Positions 8,848-18,276 of a DNA stretch of 59,754 bases are shown here, one piece after another. The stretch is from Gammaproteobacteria bacterium (lineage in GTDB: Bacteria; Pseudomonadota; Gammaproteobacteria; Pseudomonadales; Pseudohongiellaceae). Made by a program: the position numbers and the translations under genes. The number at the start of each line of letters is the position of its first letter. The stretch's first letter is position 1. The stretch covers positions 1 to 59,754 of the forward strand of contig SHZK01000015.1 of NCBI GenBank assembly GCA_009692305.1, given 5' to 3'. The notes beneath the pieces are model-generated. The model saw only the letters and a list, made by a program, of their open reading frames with translations. It searched no databases and was not told where the DNA came from.

Positions 8848-10881
8848 ATGAAAATCACGAATGCCAATCTGGAATGGCGTGACGATGGCATGCCCTATGC
8901 CATCGACTATGACGATGTGTACTTTTCCCGTGATGATGCCGAGGGAGAAAGTCGGCATGTATTTCTTGACGCGAACCGGCTGCGCTCACGCTGGCAGTCT
9001 CTGCTACCTGGCAGTCGGTTCACTATCGGCGAACTTGGATTCGGCAGTGGCCTGAATTTCATGCAGACCCTGCGCCTATGGCAGGAACTGCCCACGCAGG
9101 ACAGTCGACTGCACTACATCGCATTTGAACAGCATCCCTTAACTCACGCCGACATGCTCAGACTGCATCGGCGCTGGCCGGATTGCGCCGAAATTAGTCA
9201 GCGGCTGCTGCAACAATATCCTGACCACACGGCGGGCTGTCATCGCTTGCAACTGGCCGCCAACGTCGTCCTCGATCTCTACTACGGTGATGCGAGTGCG
9301 CAGTTGTCAGCAACCGCCGCTTTCGCCCACTGCCACATAGACTGCTGGTACCTGGACGGATTCAGTCCAGCACGCAATCCGCAGCTGTGGCAGCCGCAAC
9401 TGCTCGCTCGCATTGCGGCACTGAGCAGCCATGGCACTACTCTCAGTTCCTATTCTGTTGCAGGCGCTGTCAGGCAGAAACTCGCCGCTGCCGGTTTTTC
9501 TGTGCAGAAATTGCCGGGGTTTGGGCGCAAGCGTGAGATGTTATATGCGACGCTAACCCAGCTGGAGGATCCCGCTGTCAAAGAAGCAAGCATAAAAGAC
9601 TTTTATGCGGATGCACCCTGGCTGCGGCTGCCAGCGGCTGTCGCGCCGGCTACCCAGGGTTATGCAATCGTTATAGGTGCTGGCCTCGCTGGTTGCAGCA
9701 CTGCGCGCAGTCTGGCCGCTCGCGGTTGGCGCGTGACAGTGCTGGAACGCGGACCGCGAGCAGCGTCTGGCGCAGCTGCCATTCCCCAGATGGCATTACG
9801 TTGTCGCCTTTTCAAGGAGGCGGATGCTGTGGCCGAATTTTTCACGCAGGCATTTGTATTTGCCAATCGGCAGTTCAGTTACCTGCAGACTGGCGCAGAT
9901 ATCAGCTGGCATCCGACCGGCGTCGTGCAACTCGCAGGCGCACTCAATCGCAGCAACCCGCTTGCAAGTGCTGCGTTGGCCACTATCTATTCGCCCCAAA
10001 TTATTGCGGCAGTGAGCCGCGCGCAGGCGGGCACGCTTGCCGGTCTGGAACTCAGTGCGGACGGCTGGTGGCTAGCCCTTGGTGGCTGGTTACACGCAGC
10101 GACCCTGTGTGCGAGCTATCTGGAGCATCCCGCCATCACCCTGCTTACTGACTGCGAGGTCAGCGCGATTCTGCCTGGAGATACCGAGACATGGGAGGTC
10201 TGCACGACGGCTGCAAACTACAGTGGGGATATCGTGGTTATTGCCAACGGCAGCGCGGCGCGAGCTTTGGGCCAGTGTGATTATCTGCCCCTGCATGACG
10301 TACGCGGCCAAATTACGCAAGTTGCTGAGTCGCCGCGTAGTGGGCACCTGAGCACGGTGGTGAATGGTACGCGCACAATATTCCCGGCGACCAATTCGGG
10401 TGTGCATACGCTGGCGGCGAGTTACGCGACCACGGCCGGCGACACGCAAGCCTTCGCTGCTGACGACCTGGCCAACCTCAGTGGGGCCGCGCTGAATTTT
10501 ATGGAGCAGGATGTGCTCGACCACACCATTACCGCGAACGTTGTTGCCATGCGTTGTAACAGCAGCGACCGGCTTCCGGTGGTCGGACGCCTCGCTGACC
10601 GGGCCGCCACTTTGGCAGCACTGGCGGCACTCGGTCGCAATGCTAAACACCGGTTCGCGGCCACCGACACTCTGGCTGCAGCGCTCTATTACCCAGGACT
10701 GTATGTCAATGTCGCGCACGGCTCCAATGGCCTAGCAACCTGCCCGTTCAGCGCGGAATTGCTCGCGAGTCTGATTACCAATGAAAACCTGCCCTGCACA
10801 GGCGCGGTAATGGCAAATCTGAATCCAATGCGATTTATGATCAGGGAATTGAAACAACAACGAACCAGATCGCCGAATTAG
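8848..10881 (+). CDS. mnmC: Bifunctional tRNA mnm5s2U biosynthesis protein MnmC
   Basis: MnmC finishes 5-methylaminomethyl(-2-thio)uridine at the tRNA wobble position. Its C-terminal FAD oxidase removes the carboxymethyl group and its N-terminal domain methylates with SAM. In the 677 residues the methyltransferase part shows GELGFGSGLNF (61-71) and YLDGFSPARNP (168-178). The FAD part begins with VIGAGLAGCSTARSLAARG (275-293) and ends with the VAHGSNGL motif. The open frame extends to a GTG four codons upstream; ATG 8848 is chosen. Neither has a clear ribosome site. The stop codon overlaps that of the convergent aminopeptidase gene. Confidence 0.95.
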   Translation: MKITNANLEWRDDGMPYAIDYDDVYFSRDDAEGESRHVFLDANRLRSRWQSLLPGSRFTIGELGFGSGLNFMQTLRLWQELPTQDSRLHYIAFEQHPLTHADMLRLHRRWPDCAEISQRLLQQYPDHTAGCHRLQLAANVVLDLYYGDASAQLSATAAFAHCHIDCWYLDGFSPARNPQLWQPQLLARIAALSSHGTTLSSYSVAGAVRQKLAAAGFSVQKLPGFGRKREMLYATLTQLEDPAVKEASIKDFYADAPWLRLPAAVAPATQGYAIVIGAGLAGCSTARSLAARGWRVTVLERGPRAASGAAAIPQMALRCRLFKEADAVAEFFTQAFVFANRQFSYLQTGADISWHPTGVVQLAGALNRSNPLASAALATIYSPQIIAAVSRAQAGTLAGLELSADGWWLALGGWLHAATLCASYLEHPAITLLTDCEVSAILPGDTETWEVCTTAANYSGDIVVIANGSAARALGQCDYLPLHDVRGQITQVAESPRSGHLSTVVNGTRTIFPATNSGVHTLAASYATTAGDTQAFAADDLANLSGAALNFMEQDVLDHTITANVVAMRCNSSDRLPVVGRLADRAATLAALAALGRNAKHRFAATDTLAAALYYPGLYVNVAHGSNGLATCPFSAELLASLITNENLPCTGAVMANLNPMRFMIRELKQQRTRSPN

Positions 10882-12176
10882 CGCTGGTAGAATGCACTCA
10901 CTACTCGCGCCAACGCCGGCCCATCTTCAGCCCCGGCCAGTTCGCGTATCGAGTGCATGCCGAATGTGGCCAGCCCAATATCAACTGTGTTGATGCCGAG
11001 CTCGGATGCTGTCAGCGGGCCGATTGTGCTGCCACAGGCAAGGTCTGATCTCATAACAAATGATTGATGCGACACGCCTACTCTGTCACATACTGATTTG
11101 AAGAAGGCAATAGATTCGCTATTGCTGGCATAGCGCTGGTTGGCATTGACCTTGATTATCGGGCCGGCATTGAGCAACGGCTGGTGTTGCGCATCGTGCT
11201 TGTCGGCGTAGTTTGGGTGTACCCCGTGAGCGTTGTCGATCGACAACATGACTGACCGGTGGATCACCCGCGCGAATGCGTCAGCATCTACACACTCTGC
11301 AGTGATGATTCGCTCGAGCACCGATCGCAGAAACGGCCCCTGCGCTCCGGATGTCGATGCACTGCCTACTTCCTCATGATCATTGCACACGAGCACACTG
11401 GTGTAAGCATCCGAACTATCCAACAAGCCGATCGCGGCCGTGTAACAACTTAACAAGTTATCGAGGCGCGCAGCCGCGATAAATTGCTTGTGCAGTCCGA
11501 CCAGCGCAGGTGGTTGCGTGTCATACAGTGACAACTCATGTGACAATATCTGACTCGCAGTCTCGTGGCCTTTTTGTTTTTGAATCTGGGTCAATAGAAA
11601 GCGTTCGAAATCGAATACACCGTCCTCCTTCAACTGCAGGATTACCGGTGGCAATTCTGTTTGCCGATTGAGGGCACGGCCTTCATGCACTTCACGATCA
11701 AGATGAATGGCCAGGGAAGGAATGAATGCAATTGGTTCACACAGATCCAGCAGTACCGAACTTATCTGCCCAGCCTTGTTGCGGTAATTTACCCGGCCAG
11801 CCATGGAGAGATCACGATCAAACCAGGGATGCAACAAAGCACCCCCATAAACCTCTACGCCCAACTGCACGTAACTGTGGCGGCGCACGACTGGATTCGG
11901 TTTGAGTTTCAGGCAGGGACTGTCGGTATGAGTACCGCTTAAGCGGAGGCCGTGTTCAAGCAAGGATTCAGTGCCTGTTTTAAAGGCGATACATGCAGAG
12001 CCATTGCGCTGTACGAAATATTTGCCACCTTTGCGCAGTTGCCAGGCATCCCCCTCATGCAGCTCGGTGTAGCCGGCTCGGGCAAAGCGCGCAGACAATT
12101 GTGTTACAGCATGGAAGGGAGTGGGAGACTGCTGAAGAAACTCCAGCAGTCCGTCAATAAAATTTGATTGGATCAT
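10878..12176 (-). CDS. M18 family aminopeptidase (aspartyl aminopeptidase type)
   Basis: The 432-residue enzyme is a cytoplasmic metallo-aminopeptidase of the M18/DAP family, known as ApeB in Pseudomonas. The metal and catalytic motifs are SGTHTDSPCLKLKP (H83, D85), VCNDHEEVGSAS (acidic ligands and general base), and the C-terminal GMHSIRELAG that supplies a further histidine ligand. The family removes acidic N-terminal residues. It lies 40 bases downstream of an FKBP isomerase gene on the same strand and converges on mnmC with overlapping stop codons. Confidence 0.93.
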   Translation of the reverse strand: MIQSNFIDGLLEFLQQSPTPFHAVTQLSARFARAGYTELHEGDAWQLRKGGKYFVQRNGSACIAFKTGTESLLEHGLRLSGTHTDSPCLKLKPNPVVRRHSYVQLGVEVYGGALLHPWFDRDLSMAGRVNYRNKAGQISSVLLDLCEPIAFIPSLAIHLDREVHEGRALNRQTELPPVILQLKEDGVFDFERFLLTQIQKQKGHETASQILSHELSLYDTQPPALVGLHKQFIAAARLDNLLSCYTAAIGLLDSSDAYTSVLVCNDHEEVGSASTSGAQGPFLRSVLERIITAECVDADAFARVIHRSVMLSIDNAHGVHPNYADKHDAQHQPLLNAGPIIKVNANQRYASNSESIAFFKSVCDRVGVSHQSFVMRSDLACGSTIGPLTASELGINTVDIGLATFGMHSIRELAGAEDGPALARVVSAFYQR

Positions 12177-12216
12177 TGGCGCAGAATCTGCGAAGCAGAT
12201 ATCCCGTTACTTGAGG

Positions 12217-12930
12217 CTAACGAATTTCCAGCAATTCAACATCGAAGATCAGCGCTGAATTCGGTGGTATGGCCGGGGTGGGTGATGCCTCGCCATAGGC
12301 CATTGCTGGTGGAATGAACAGGCGCCATTTGTCCCCTACTCGCATCAGCTGTAGAGCCTCTGTCCAACCGGATATCACTTGTGACAAACCGAACTGTGCA
12401 GGCTCGCCGCGTTCTACTGAACTGTCGAATACGCTGCCATCAGTCAAAGTGCCGTGGTAATGCGCCAGCACGGAATCAGTCACAGCAGGCATCGCACCAT
12501 CAGTGGGTCCAGATTGTAAAATTTCATACTGCAAACCAGACGCCAGCGTGACGACACCGCTGCGCTGACCATTCTGCGCAAGATATGCCTCACTCGCTGC
12601 CATGTTATCCGCCAACTCTGACTCGGCTACAGCAGTCATCTTTTGCTGAAATAATTGAATGGCTGCCATCATCTGCTCTTCAGTCATTTTCAGTTCGCCG
12701 CTGACAGCATCCAGCAAGCCGACCATGAAAGTATTCACATCGATATCTTCCAACAGTCCCTGTGAAGCAATATTTTGGCCAATATTGACACCGATAGCAT
12801 AGGCAATCTGGTTATCTTCGCTGGTGAGATCAACGCTGGACTGAGCGGCAAGCTGGGTCATGAATGGCAGCAAGGAGCAAGCCAGCAACAATTGGCAAAC
12901 TGGTTTGGATAGAATGATAGACAACTTCAT
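12217..12930 (-). CDS. Periplasmic FKBP-type peptidyl-prolyl isomerase (Mip/FkpA type)
   Basis: The 237-residue product has a signal peptide (1-30, ending LAAQS), an FKBP_N dimerisation domain (about 35-125, LTSEDNQIAYAIGVNIGQNI) and a C-terminal FKBP domain (about 140-237) with HYHGTLTDGSVFDSS, VISGWTEALQLM, and IPPNSALIFDVELLEI. This is the layout of Mip, FkpA and FklB folding helpers of the periplasm. The ATG at 12930 precedes a typical lysine and hydrophobic leader. The 202-base gap to the divergent LRR gene should contain both promoters. Confidence 0.93.
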   Translation of the reverse strand: MKLSIILSKPVCQLLLACSLLPFMTQLAAQSSVDLTSEDNQIAYAIGVNIGQNIASQGLLEDIDVNTFMVGLLDAVSGELKMTEEQMMAAIQLFQQKMTAVAESELADNMAASEAYLAQNGQRSGVVTLASGLQYEILQSGPTDGAMPAVTDSVLAHYHGTLTDGSVFDSSVERGEPAQFGLSQVISGWTEALQLMRVGDKWRLFIPPAMAYGEASPTPAIPPNSALIFDVELLEIR

Positions 12931-13132
12931 AGGTAGTTCCTTGGACGTGTTGGATGCATTTCCCGAATCAGTGGTGTGACTGCAGGGGCTAATTTGTTGC
13001 GCATACTAACTGGGATAAATTGGAAATACCAGCCGCAACACAGGCCGAAACTCTCTCATGCGGCCACGGTCCAAGCTGTGGTAAATAATCGAAATTGGTC
13101 GATTTAAGCAGTGAAATAGGGTCTGATATCCC

Positions 13133-13648
13133 ATGCCATTCAAGCACTTCAAGCTGTTCTTCATACTGTTCACTCTTAGCGGTCTGCCAGCCTGCGCCAC
13201 ACCATTTACGGTATCAGTGAACAATCAGGCCGTGTATGACCCCGATGGACGTCTCGCGCGCGACATCGTTACCGATGCCGATCTGCAGGGTTGTATCAAT
13301 TTGGCCTTGCGGCAGCAGTCACTCACCAATGCCGGTGAGCTAACGGTGCTGTCATGCGCCGATTCAGAGATTGATGATCTGGAAAATATCGAACAACTGG
13401 GCAAGTTGCGATTTCTCGACCTAGCGAACAACAGCATCTCAAATGTTACGCCGCTGGAAGGCCTGACTGAACTCGGCAGCTTAAATCTGATAAATAACCA
13501 GATCTCGGATATTGGTCCGCTCTTGAATATACTGAGTCTCGTGACAGTTTCACTACTCGGAAATAACAACATTCCCTGTGACCAGTTGCGTCAAATGGAA
13601 TTGCGACTGGGGTCTAACCTGACTCCGCCGACGGTATGCGCGCGCTGA
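13133..13648 (+). CDS. Leucine-rich-repeat lipoprotein
   Basis: The 171-residue product starts with a lipoprotein signal (MPFKHFKLFFILFTLSGLPAC, lipobox LPAC). After about 60 residues of unknown fold come three to four LRR units of the internalin type: LGKLRFLDLANNSISNVTPL, LTELGSLNLINNQISDIGPL, then a weaker unit VTVSLLGNNNIPCDQL. The repeat has the 22-residue spacing of bacterial LRRs that form a curved protein-binding surface. Function and partner are unknown. The gene is divergent from the FKBP gene and its stop lies two bases from the convergent miaE stop. Confidence 0.8.
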   Translation: MPFKHFKLFFILFTLSGLPACATPFTVSVNNQAVYDPDGRLARDIVTDADLQGCINLALRQQSLTNAGELTVLSCADSEIDDLENIEQLGKLRFLDLANNSISNVTPLEGLTELGSLNLINNQISDIGPLLNILSLVTVSLLGNNNIPCDQLRQMELRLGSNLTPPTVCAR

Positions 13649-13650
13649 CC

Positions 13651-14259
13651 CTAAACCGGAACCCCGCTGTGAAACCGGAACTCCGGCTCAGACGTGGATA
13701 TCAGACTGGCCTCCAGCGTGGCAAATTCAGCAACTCTTTTTGCTATCGATTGCTTGCTGTATAACTGTGCCAAGCTCAGGTAGTCCTGATAATGCCGCGA
13801 CTCCGAGCGCAGTAAACTTTTGTAGAAGTGTCCCAACTCCGCATCCAGCAATGGCGCCAGTTTCGCAAACCGCTCACATGAGCGTGCCTCAATAAATGCG
13901 CCAACGATCAGGGTATCAGTTAACTGCTCATTGCCACCGGTCGCTATTTGCGCTCGTAGTGCTCCAGCATAACGTGCGGGGCTCAATCTGATATAACTGA
14001 CTCCGCGCTGCGCCATCAACTCAACCACTTGCTGAAAATGCAACAACTCCTCGCGCGCCAGCTGGGACATTTTATGCAGCAAATCGGTCTTGCTGGTATT
14101 GCGATACAAGAGATGCATAGCACCGGCAGCCGCCTTTTTCTCACAGTTGGCGTGATCAATCAGCAATAGCGCTTGCTGAGCGAGCGCAGCATCTAACCAG
14201 GCAGCAGGTGTTTCACAAGCAAGGAAGTCCTGAACGGAACTAGTCGTCCGACTCGTCAT
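13651..14259 (-). CDS. miaE: tRNA-(ms2io6A)-hydroxylase MiaE
   Basis: MiaE is a nonhaem di-iron monooxygenase that hydroxylates 2-methylthio-N6-isopentenyl-adenosine at position 37 of tRNA. The 202-residue product is all-helical with the conserved LLIDHANCEKKAAAGAMHLL stretch, AREELLHFQQV, IEARSCERF and ESRHYQDY, which provide carboxylate and histidine iron ligands. The frame is open to 14313, but ATG 14259 fits the family. It lies inside the last 20 bases of rmuC (ATGACGAGTCGGACGACTAG is both), so translation is coupled. miaA and miaB are not in the window. Confidence 0.9.
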   Translation of the reverse strand: MTSRTTSSVQDFLACETPAAWLDAALAQQALLLIDHANCEKKAAAGAMHLLYRNTSKTDLLHKMSQLAREELLHFQQVVELMAQRGVSYIRLSPARYAGALRAQIATGGNEQLTDTLIVGAFIEARSCERFAKLAPLLDAELGHFYKSLLRSESRHYQDYLSLAQLYSKQSIAKRVAEFATLEASLISTSEPEFRFHSGVPV

Positions 14260-15592
14260 CGTCGTTCTCGACCACAGTTGCAAGCAAGTTGGTGGCAGCC
14301 GGCACATCAGCATCGAGCGCCGAATTGAGACGATCTGTATTCTGTTTCTTGGATGTTTTCGCGCCTAACTTGCGCAATGTTTCCACACGCTTGATGAGAT
14401 TGCCCGTACCGGATTGCAGTTTATTGTGAGCCTTGTCGAAGCTTTTCTTGCTGGCATCGATCTTCGCGCCAATCTCATCCAGGTCAGCTACAAATGCCAC
14501 AAACTTGTCATACAGACGTCCGGCTTGCTCGGCAATTTCCACCGCGTTCTGGCTCTGCTGCGCCAGACGCCACAGATTGTGCACGGTCTTCAGTGTTGTC
14601 AGCAGCGTGGTCGGGCCGACGAAAATAATATTGCGTTCGAATGCGAACTGAAACAACTCAGGATCGTGCTGCAATGCCATGGAAAAGGCTGCCTCTATGG
14701 GCAGAAACAGCAACACATAATCCAGCGAATTAACTCCGGCCAGATTTTGGTAGTCCTTGGCGGAGAGACCTTTTATATGTTGTCGAATAGAGTGCAGGTG
14801 CAGCTTCAGCTGATTCACACGTTCTGTGTCTTCCGCCGCAGACGCATACGCGTCCCAGGCTTTCAAAGACACTTTGGAATCGATGATGATGTCCTTGGAT
14901 TCAGGCAAATGCACCACCACGTCCGGCTGTGATTTACTGCCGTCCTCGGCTTTGAGACTTACCTGCACTTCATATTCACGACCTTTTACCAGTCCGGATT
15001 TCTCCAGCAAGGACTCAAGTACAAATTCACCCCAGTTGCCCTGAGCCTTGTTGTCACCTTTCAGTGCGTTGGTCAGATTCACAGCATCAGCACTGATCTT
15101 GCTGTTCAGCTCTTGCAGGTTCTTGATTTCTTTGGCCAGGGAAAAGCGCTCGTTGGATTCTTTTTGATAGGTTTCTTCCACCTTTTTTTCGAACGACAGA
15201 ATCTTTTCCTGTAATGGATTCAATACCATCGCCAGGCTTTCCTTGCTGGTGCTGGCGAATTTTTTACTCTTGTCTTCGAAAATTTCGTTCGCGATATTCT
15301 TGAATGCAACGGAGAGTTGTTCTTTGGAATCATTGAGCAACGTTTGCTTCTGCTCAAACTGTTGCAGCTCGAGAGTGAGGCGGGTCTTTAATGAGGCGTT
15401 TTCTTCGCGCAGGGAATGCAAACTGATTAATTTCTGCTGCAGATTGGCCAGCTCTGCTTCCCTGGCCTGGAGGCGTGCCGTGACGGTCGCTTCGGCGAGG
15501 CGTGCAATTTGTGCCTGATGCAGCACAAAGAACAGCGCCGCTGTCGCGCCGACCAAAAGCAACAGAGCCAGCAGAGTTACCATCATATCCAT
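14240..15592 (-). CDS. rmuC: DNA recombination protein RmuC
   Basis: The 450-residue product has an N-terminal transmembrane helix (4-24), a long coiled coil (about 30-200, rich in L, E, K and Q) and the RmuC nuclease-like domain (about 130-400). Recognisable stretches are GNWGEFVLESLLEKSGL, PDVVVHLPESKDIIIDSKVS, and FLPIEAAFSMALQ. RmuC limits inversions and other rearrangements of short inverted repeats in E. coli, which is of interest given the many palindromes in this window. The C terminus ends in an acidic tail (NDDDESDD). Confidence 0.93.
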   Translation of the reverse strand: MDMMVTLLALLLLVGATAALFFVLHQAQIARLAEATVTARLQAREAELANLQQKLISLHSLREENASLKTRLTLELQQFEQKQTLLNDSKEQLSVAFKNIANEIFEDKSKKFASTSKESLAMVLNPLQEKILSFEKKVEETYQKESNERFSLAKEIKNLQELNSKISADAVNLTNALKGDNKAQGNWGEFVLESLLEKSGLVKGREYEVQVSLKAEDGSKSQPDVVVHLPESKDIIIDSKVSLKAWDAYASAAEDTERVNQLKLHLHSIRQHIKGLSAKDYQNLAGVNSLDYVLLFLPIEAAFSMALQHDPELFQFAFERNIIFVGPTTLLTTLKTVHNLWRLAQQSQNAVEIAEQAGRLYDKFVAFVADLDEIGAKIDASKKSFDKAHNKLQSGTGNLIKRVETLRKLGAKTSKKQNTDRLNSALDADVPAATNLLATVVENDDDESDD

Positions 15593-15611
15593 GAGTTTTT
15601 TGCGCTACTGC

Positions 15612-16661
15612 TCAGGTAAGATTGTCGTTGATCAATTGCAACAACTCTCTCTGCAGGAGCACAGCCTCGGGGGAGTTTTCGCCACTTTCCGCAATCACGT
15701 CTACCGTAGTGCCGGTTTCGAGAAATTTCACACTAAAATCCAACCCTTCGCCTGCGTTATTATCGCCACGACCCAATATTCGGCCGAAAAAACCTGACGC
15801 TTCGTCAGTTTCCTGTGGAGAAAATTTCACGTTGATAAATTTCTGTTCGCGATCACTCTCGAGGATGGCGACATTCGCTTCTTCCAGCGCAGATCGAACC
15901 AGTACCCAGGCGCGATCATAGGCAAGGCGCAGCTGCAGCACCTGGTCGCCGCTTGCAGTTTCAATCAGGTTTGCCTTGCGTGCAGTTTCAATGCTGCCTG
16001 CCAGCAAACTGGCTGAGGAGGCCTGATAGATATCATTGCGATCGGCCAGATATTGCGAAAGCGAGTCCAGTATCTGCCGCTCCCGCTCTGCTGTACTAGA
16101 TACAATCGGCCAGTTGATAACCACCGGAGTCGGATCACTGCGCAGGTTTTCCAGATGGATCACATAGATTTCGGAATAACCGGAATGCAGCCCTGGCTCA
16201 ATCCGCACTCGATATTTGTGCCTGGTTTCCAGATCAGAGTCCACTTCGACCCAGGCCGTATCAAGAATGCCGCTGCCAGGATTTTCATAATCAAGTGCAA
16301 TCTGCAGCTGCGTCCAATAGTCTCGAATCAGGGGCCAGACCTGCGCCGGGGTCGCATCAATGATTATCCAGCGACTGTCATTGATAGACTGAATTATGAC
16401 GCCTTCGCGACCACCTGTTTCGATTGGCTTCGGCAATGGAACACGGTCGAATACCACCGGATTGACCGGGAGCGTTTCGGGCACGACATACAATTGATCG
16501 AGGGTAAAACTGTCCAGCTCGGGCGGCACCACCATGGGAGGCAGTACCAGGGCTTCACGGTAGTCGGCACCGCGATCCCGAAACATGCCATTCTCCCCAG
16601 TGAGGTAGTTACAGGAAGTGAACAGTAACGGCAGCAATACAAAAACCAGTTGTCTACGCAT
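15612..16661 (-). CDS. bamC: Outer membrane assembly lipoprotein BamC
   Basis: BamC (NlpB/DapX) is a lipoprotein of the BAM complex. The 349-residue product (E. coli 344) has a short signal with a cysteine at 17 (LPLLFTSCNY) and an unstructured proline-rich stretch (LVLPPMVVPPELD) like the part that wraps BamD. Two helix-grip domains follow (about 95-225 and 240-349). The lipobox is slightly atypical, with F at -3. Position directly after dapA is the conserved dapA-bamC arrangement and supports the call. Confidence 0.88.
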   Translation of the reverse strand: MRRQLVFVLLPLLFTSCNYLTGENGMFRDRGADYREALVLPPMVVPPELDSFTLDQLYVVPETLPVNPVVFDRVPLPKPIETGGREGVIIQSINDSRWIIIDATPAQVWPLIRDYWTQLQIALDYENPGSGILDTAWVEVDSDLETRHKYRVRIEPGLHSGYSEIYVIHLENLRSDPTPVVINWPIVSSTAERERQILDSLSQYLADRNDIYQASSASLLAGSIETARKANLIETASGDQVLQLRLAYDRAWVLVRSALEEANVAILESDREQKFINVKFSPQETDEASGFFGRILGRGDNNAGEGLDFSVKFLETGTTVDVIAESGENSPEAVLLQRELLQLINDNLT

Positions 16662-16699
16662 TAATATAGGTATCTCTAAATAGGTATCTCGGAGAAAAG

Positions 16700-17617
16700 T
16701 TAAGCGGCCGCAGACAGCTGTATGCCTGCCTGAGCCAAGGCTTCCAGTACTTGGACGTGATACTGCTGGTCAAGCTCCACCAAAGGCAAGCGAATACCAC
16801 TTTTGATCCGCCCCATTTGCTGCAGCGCCCATTTCACAGGAACCGGATTCGCCTGCAGAAACAGCTGCTGATGCAACAGTGCCAATTTGGCATCGACCGC
16901 GGCGGCGGCGGCTGCATCCCCTGCCAGCGCCAGTGCACACATCCTGGCCATAAGTACTGGCGCCACATTGGCAGTTACGGAGATGGTGCCAGCTGCTCCG
17001 GCCAGAATCAGTTCGCGGGAGATCGCGTCTTCACCGCCATACACCGCCAGGCGATCACCGCAGCGCTTGATCAATTCCTTGCCACGCGCCACATCCCCGG
17101 TTGCATCCTTGATGGCGACGATATTTTTCAGACCGGCCAGACGCTCTACAGTCTCTATTTTCAAGTCACAGGCGGTACGGCCTGGCACGTTGTACAAAAT
17201 CTGGGGAATGTCGATGGATTCAGCGATGAGTTTGAAATGCTGGTAAAGACCTTCCTGGGAAGGTTTGTTGTAATAAGGAGTAACGAGCAGACAGGCATCC
17301 GCACCGTGCTCCCTGGCAGAGTCAGTAAAGAACAGCGCTTCTTCAGTGCTATTGGAACCGGTTCCGCCTATCACCGGCACGCGCTTCGCCACGTACTCGA
17401 CACAATGCGCAATCAAATCACAATGCTCTGCTGTGGTCAGAGTAGCTGACTCACCTGTGGTGCCAACCACCACAATGCCATCAGTGCCTGATTCAATATG
17501 CCAGTCCAGCAGACGATTAAACGCAGGCAGATCCAGCGCACCATCACTCAGCATCGGAGTGACGATAGCAACAATACTACCCGTTATCGGAGTGCTACCT
17601 TTGATTAAAGCGGACAT
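16700..17617 (-). CDS. dapA: 4-hydroxy-tetrahydrodipicolinate synthase
   Basis: DapA condenses pyruvate with aspartate semialdehyde in lysine and diaminopimelate synthesis. The 305-residue TIM barrel shows GTTGESATLT (pyruvate pocket), Y142 in LYNVPGRT, and the Schiff-base lysine K170 in NIVAIKDATGD. bamC follows after 38 bases on the same strand. The start is ATG 17617. Confidence 0.97.
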   Translation of the reverse strand: MSALIKGSTPITGSIVAIVTPMLSDGALDLPAFNRLLDWHIESGTDGIVVVGTTGESATLTTAEHCDLIAHCVEYVAKRVPVIGGTGSNSTEEALFFTDSAREHGADACLLVTPYYNKPSQEGLYQHFKLIAESIDIPQILYNVPGRTACDLKIETVERLAGLKNIVAIKDATGDVARGKELIKRCGDRLAVYGGEDAISRELILAGAAGTISVTANVAPVLMARMCALALAGDAAAAAAVDAKLALLHQQLFLQANPVPVKWALQQMGRIKSGIRLPLVELDQQYHVQVLEALAQAGIQLSAAA

Positions 17618-17824
17618 GGGATTCCTTCATTCGCAATACGCTGTAGACTTTAACACAGCGACTTTAACACACAGAGAGATGATCAACCAAAACCAGCAAG
17701 ATCACCAGCATGATGGATTCTTCGTCGTGGCAATAGCGGTCAAAGAAATCGTTGAGCAACTTTTTCTTGGGATGGAAACTGATCCTTGTTTATTGCAACT
17801 GCAAGCCAAGCTGTCCAATGCCAG

Positions 17825-18058
17825 CTAGCCTTTCCTGATCCAGTAAAAATAGGCAGTGTCATTTTTCTGAAAATCCAGGATCTGGTGATTACTCTGCTGC
17901 ACAAACAGGTGAAAATCCTTTTCAGAGCCGGGATCGGTTGCTACCACCTTCAGGATTTGTTGTGATTTCAGCTTGTTGAGGGCTAATTTCGCCTTCAGCA
18001 GCGGCAGCGGACATTCCAAACCGCTTAAATCCAGCTCTTGATCGACCTTAAGTTCCAT
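17825..18058 (-). CDS. TusA-family sulfurtransferase
   Basis: The 77-residue protein has the TusA/SirA fold with the persulfide cysteine in the CPLP motif (C16, SGLECPLPLLKAKLAL). In Pseudomonas the orthologous position next to the M48 protease is held by a TusA-like protein linked to molybdoenzyme maturation rather than canonical tRNA 2-thiolation. Either role is possible here. It is divergent from the BepA-like gene. Confidence 0.9.
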   Translation of the reverse strand: MELKVDQELDLSGLECPLPLLKAKLALNKLKSQQILKVVATDPGSEKDFHLFVQQSNHQILDFQKNDTAYFYWIRKG

Positions 18059-18205
18059 ATCGGCATTTTACCCGCTAAGGCGTTCCCTGCCTATGCGCAG
18101 ACCCAACTAATCTGGGCCAGTACACAGAACCGGTGCGCCGAAATAGCAACTCAAGCGCCCTAACAATAGGAATTATTTGTGCTAATCTGGGTCTACTGTT
18201 TCACC

Positions 18206-18256
18206 ATGAATAGTACCTTGAACAGTATCTTGAATAGCACATTGAAAAGACCTTAA
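18206..18256 (+). repeat. 12-bp tandem repeat forming a 16-codon reading frame upstream of the bepA-like gene
   Basis: From ATG 18206 the sequence reads in near-perfect 12-bp steps (AATAGTACCTTG, AACAGTATCTTG, AATAGCACATTG). As a frame it gives MNSTLNSILNSTLKRP then TAA at 18254, 20 bases before the next ATG. The encoded unit is N-S-T/I-L three times. There is no obvious ribosome site, so it may be a leader peptide or simply a DNA repeat. Confidence 0.6.
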
Positions 18257-18276
18257 TAAGCACCCAGATAACCCTT

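Noticed and set aside
17679..17828. Possible 49-residue rightward gene between dapA and the tusA-like gene (MINQNQQDHQHDGFFVV)
   Set aside because: No good ribosome site, no recognised family, and its end overlaps the convergent tusA-like gene. Kept only as a note.
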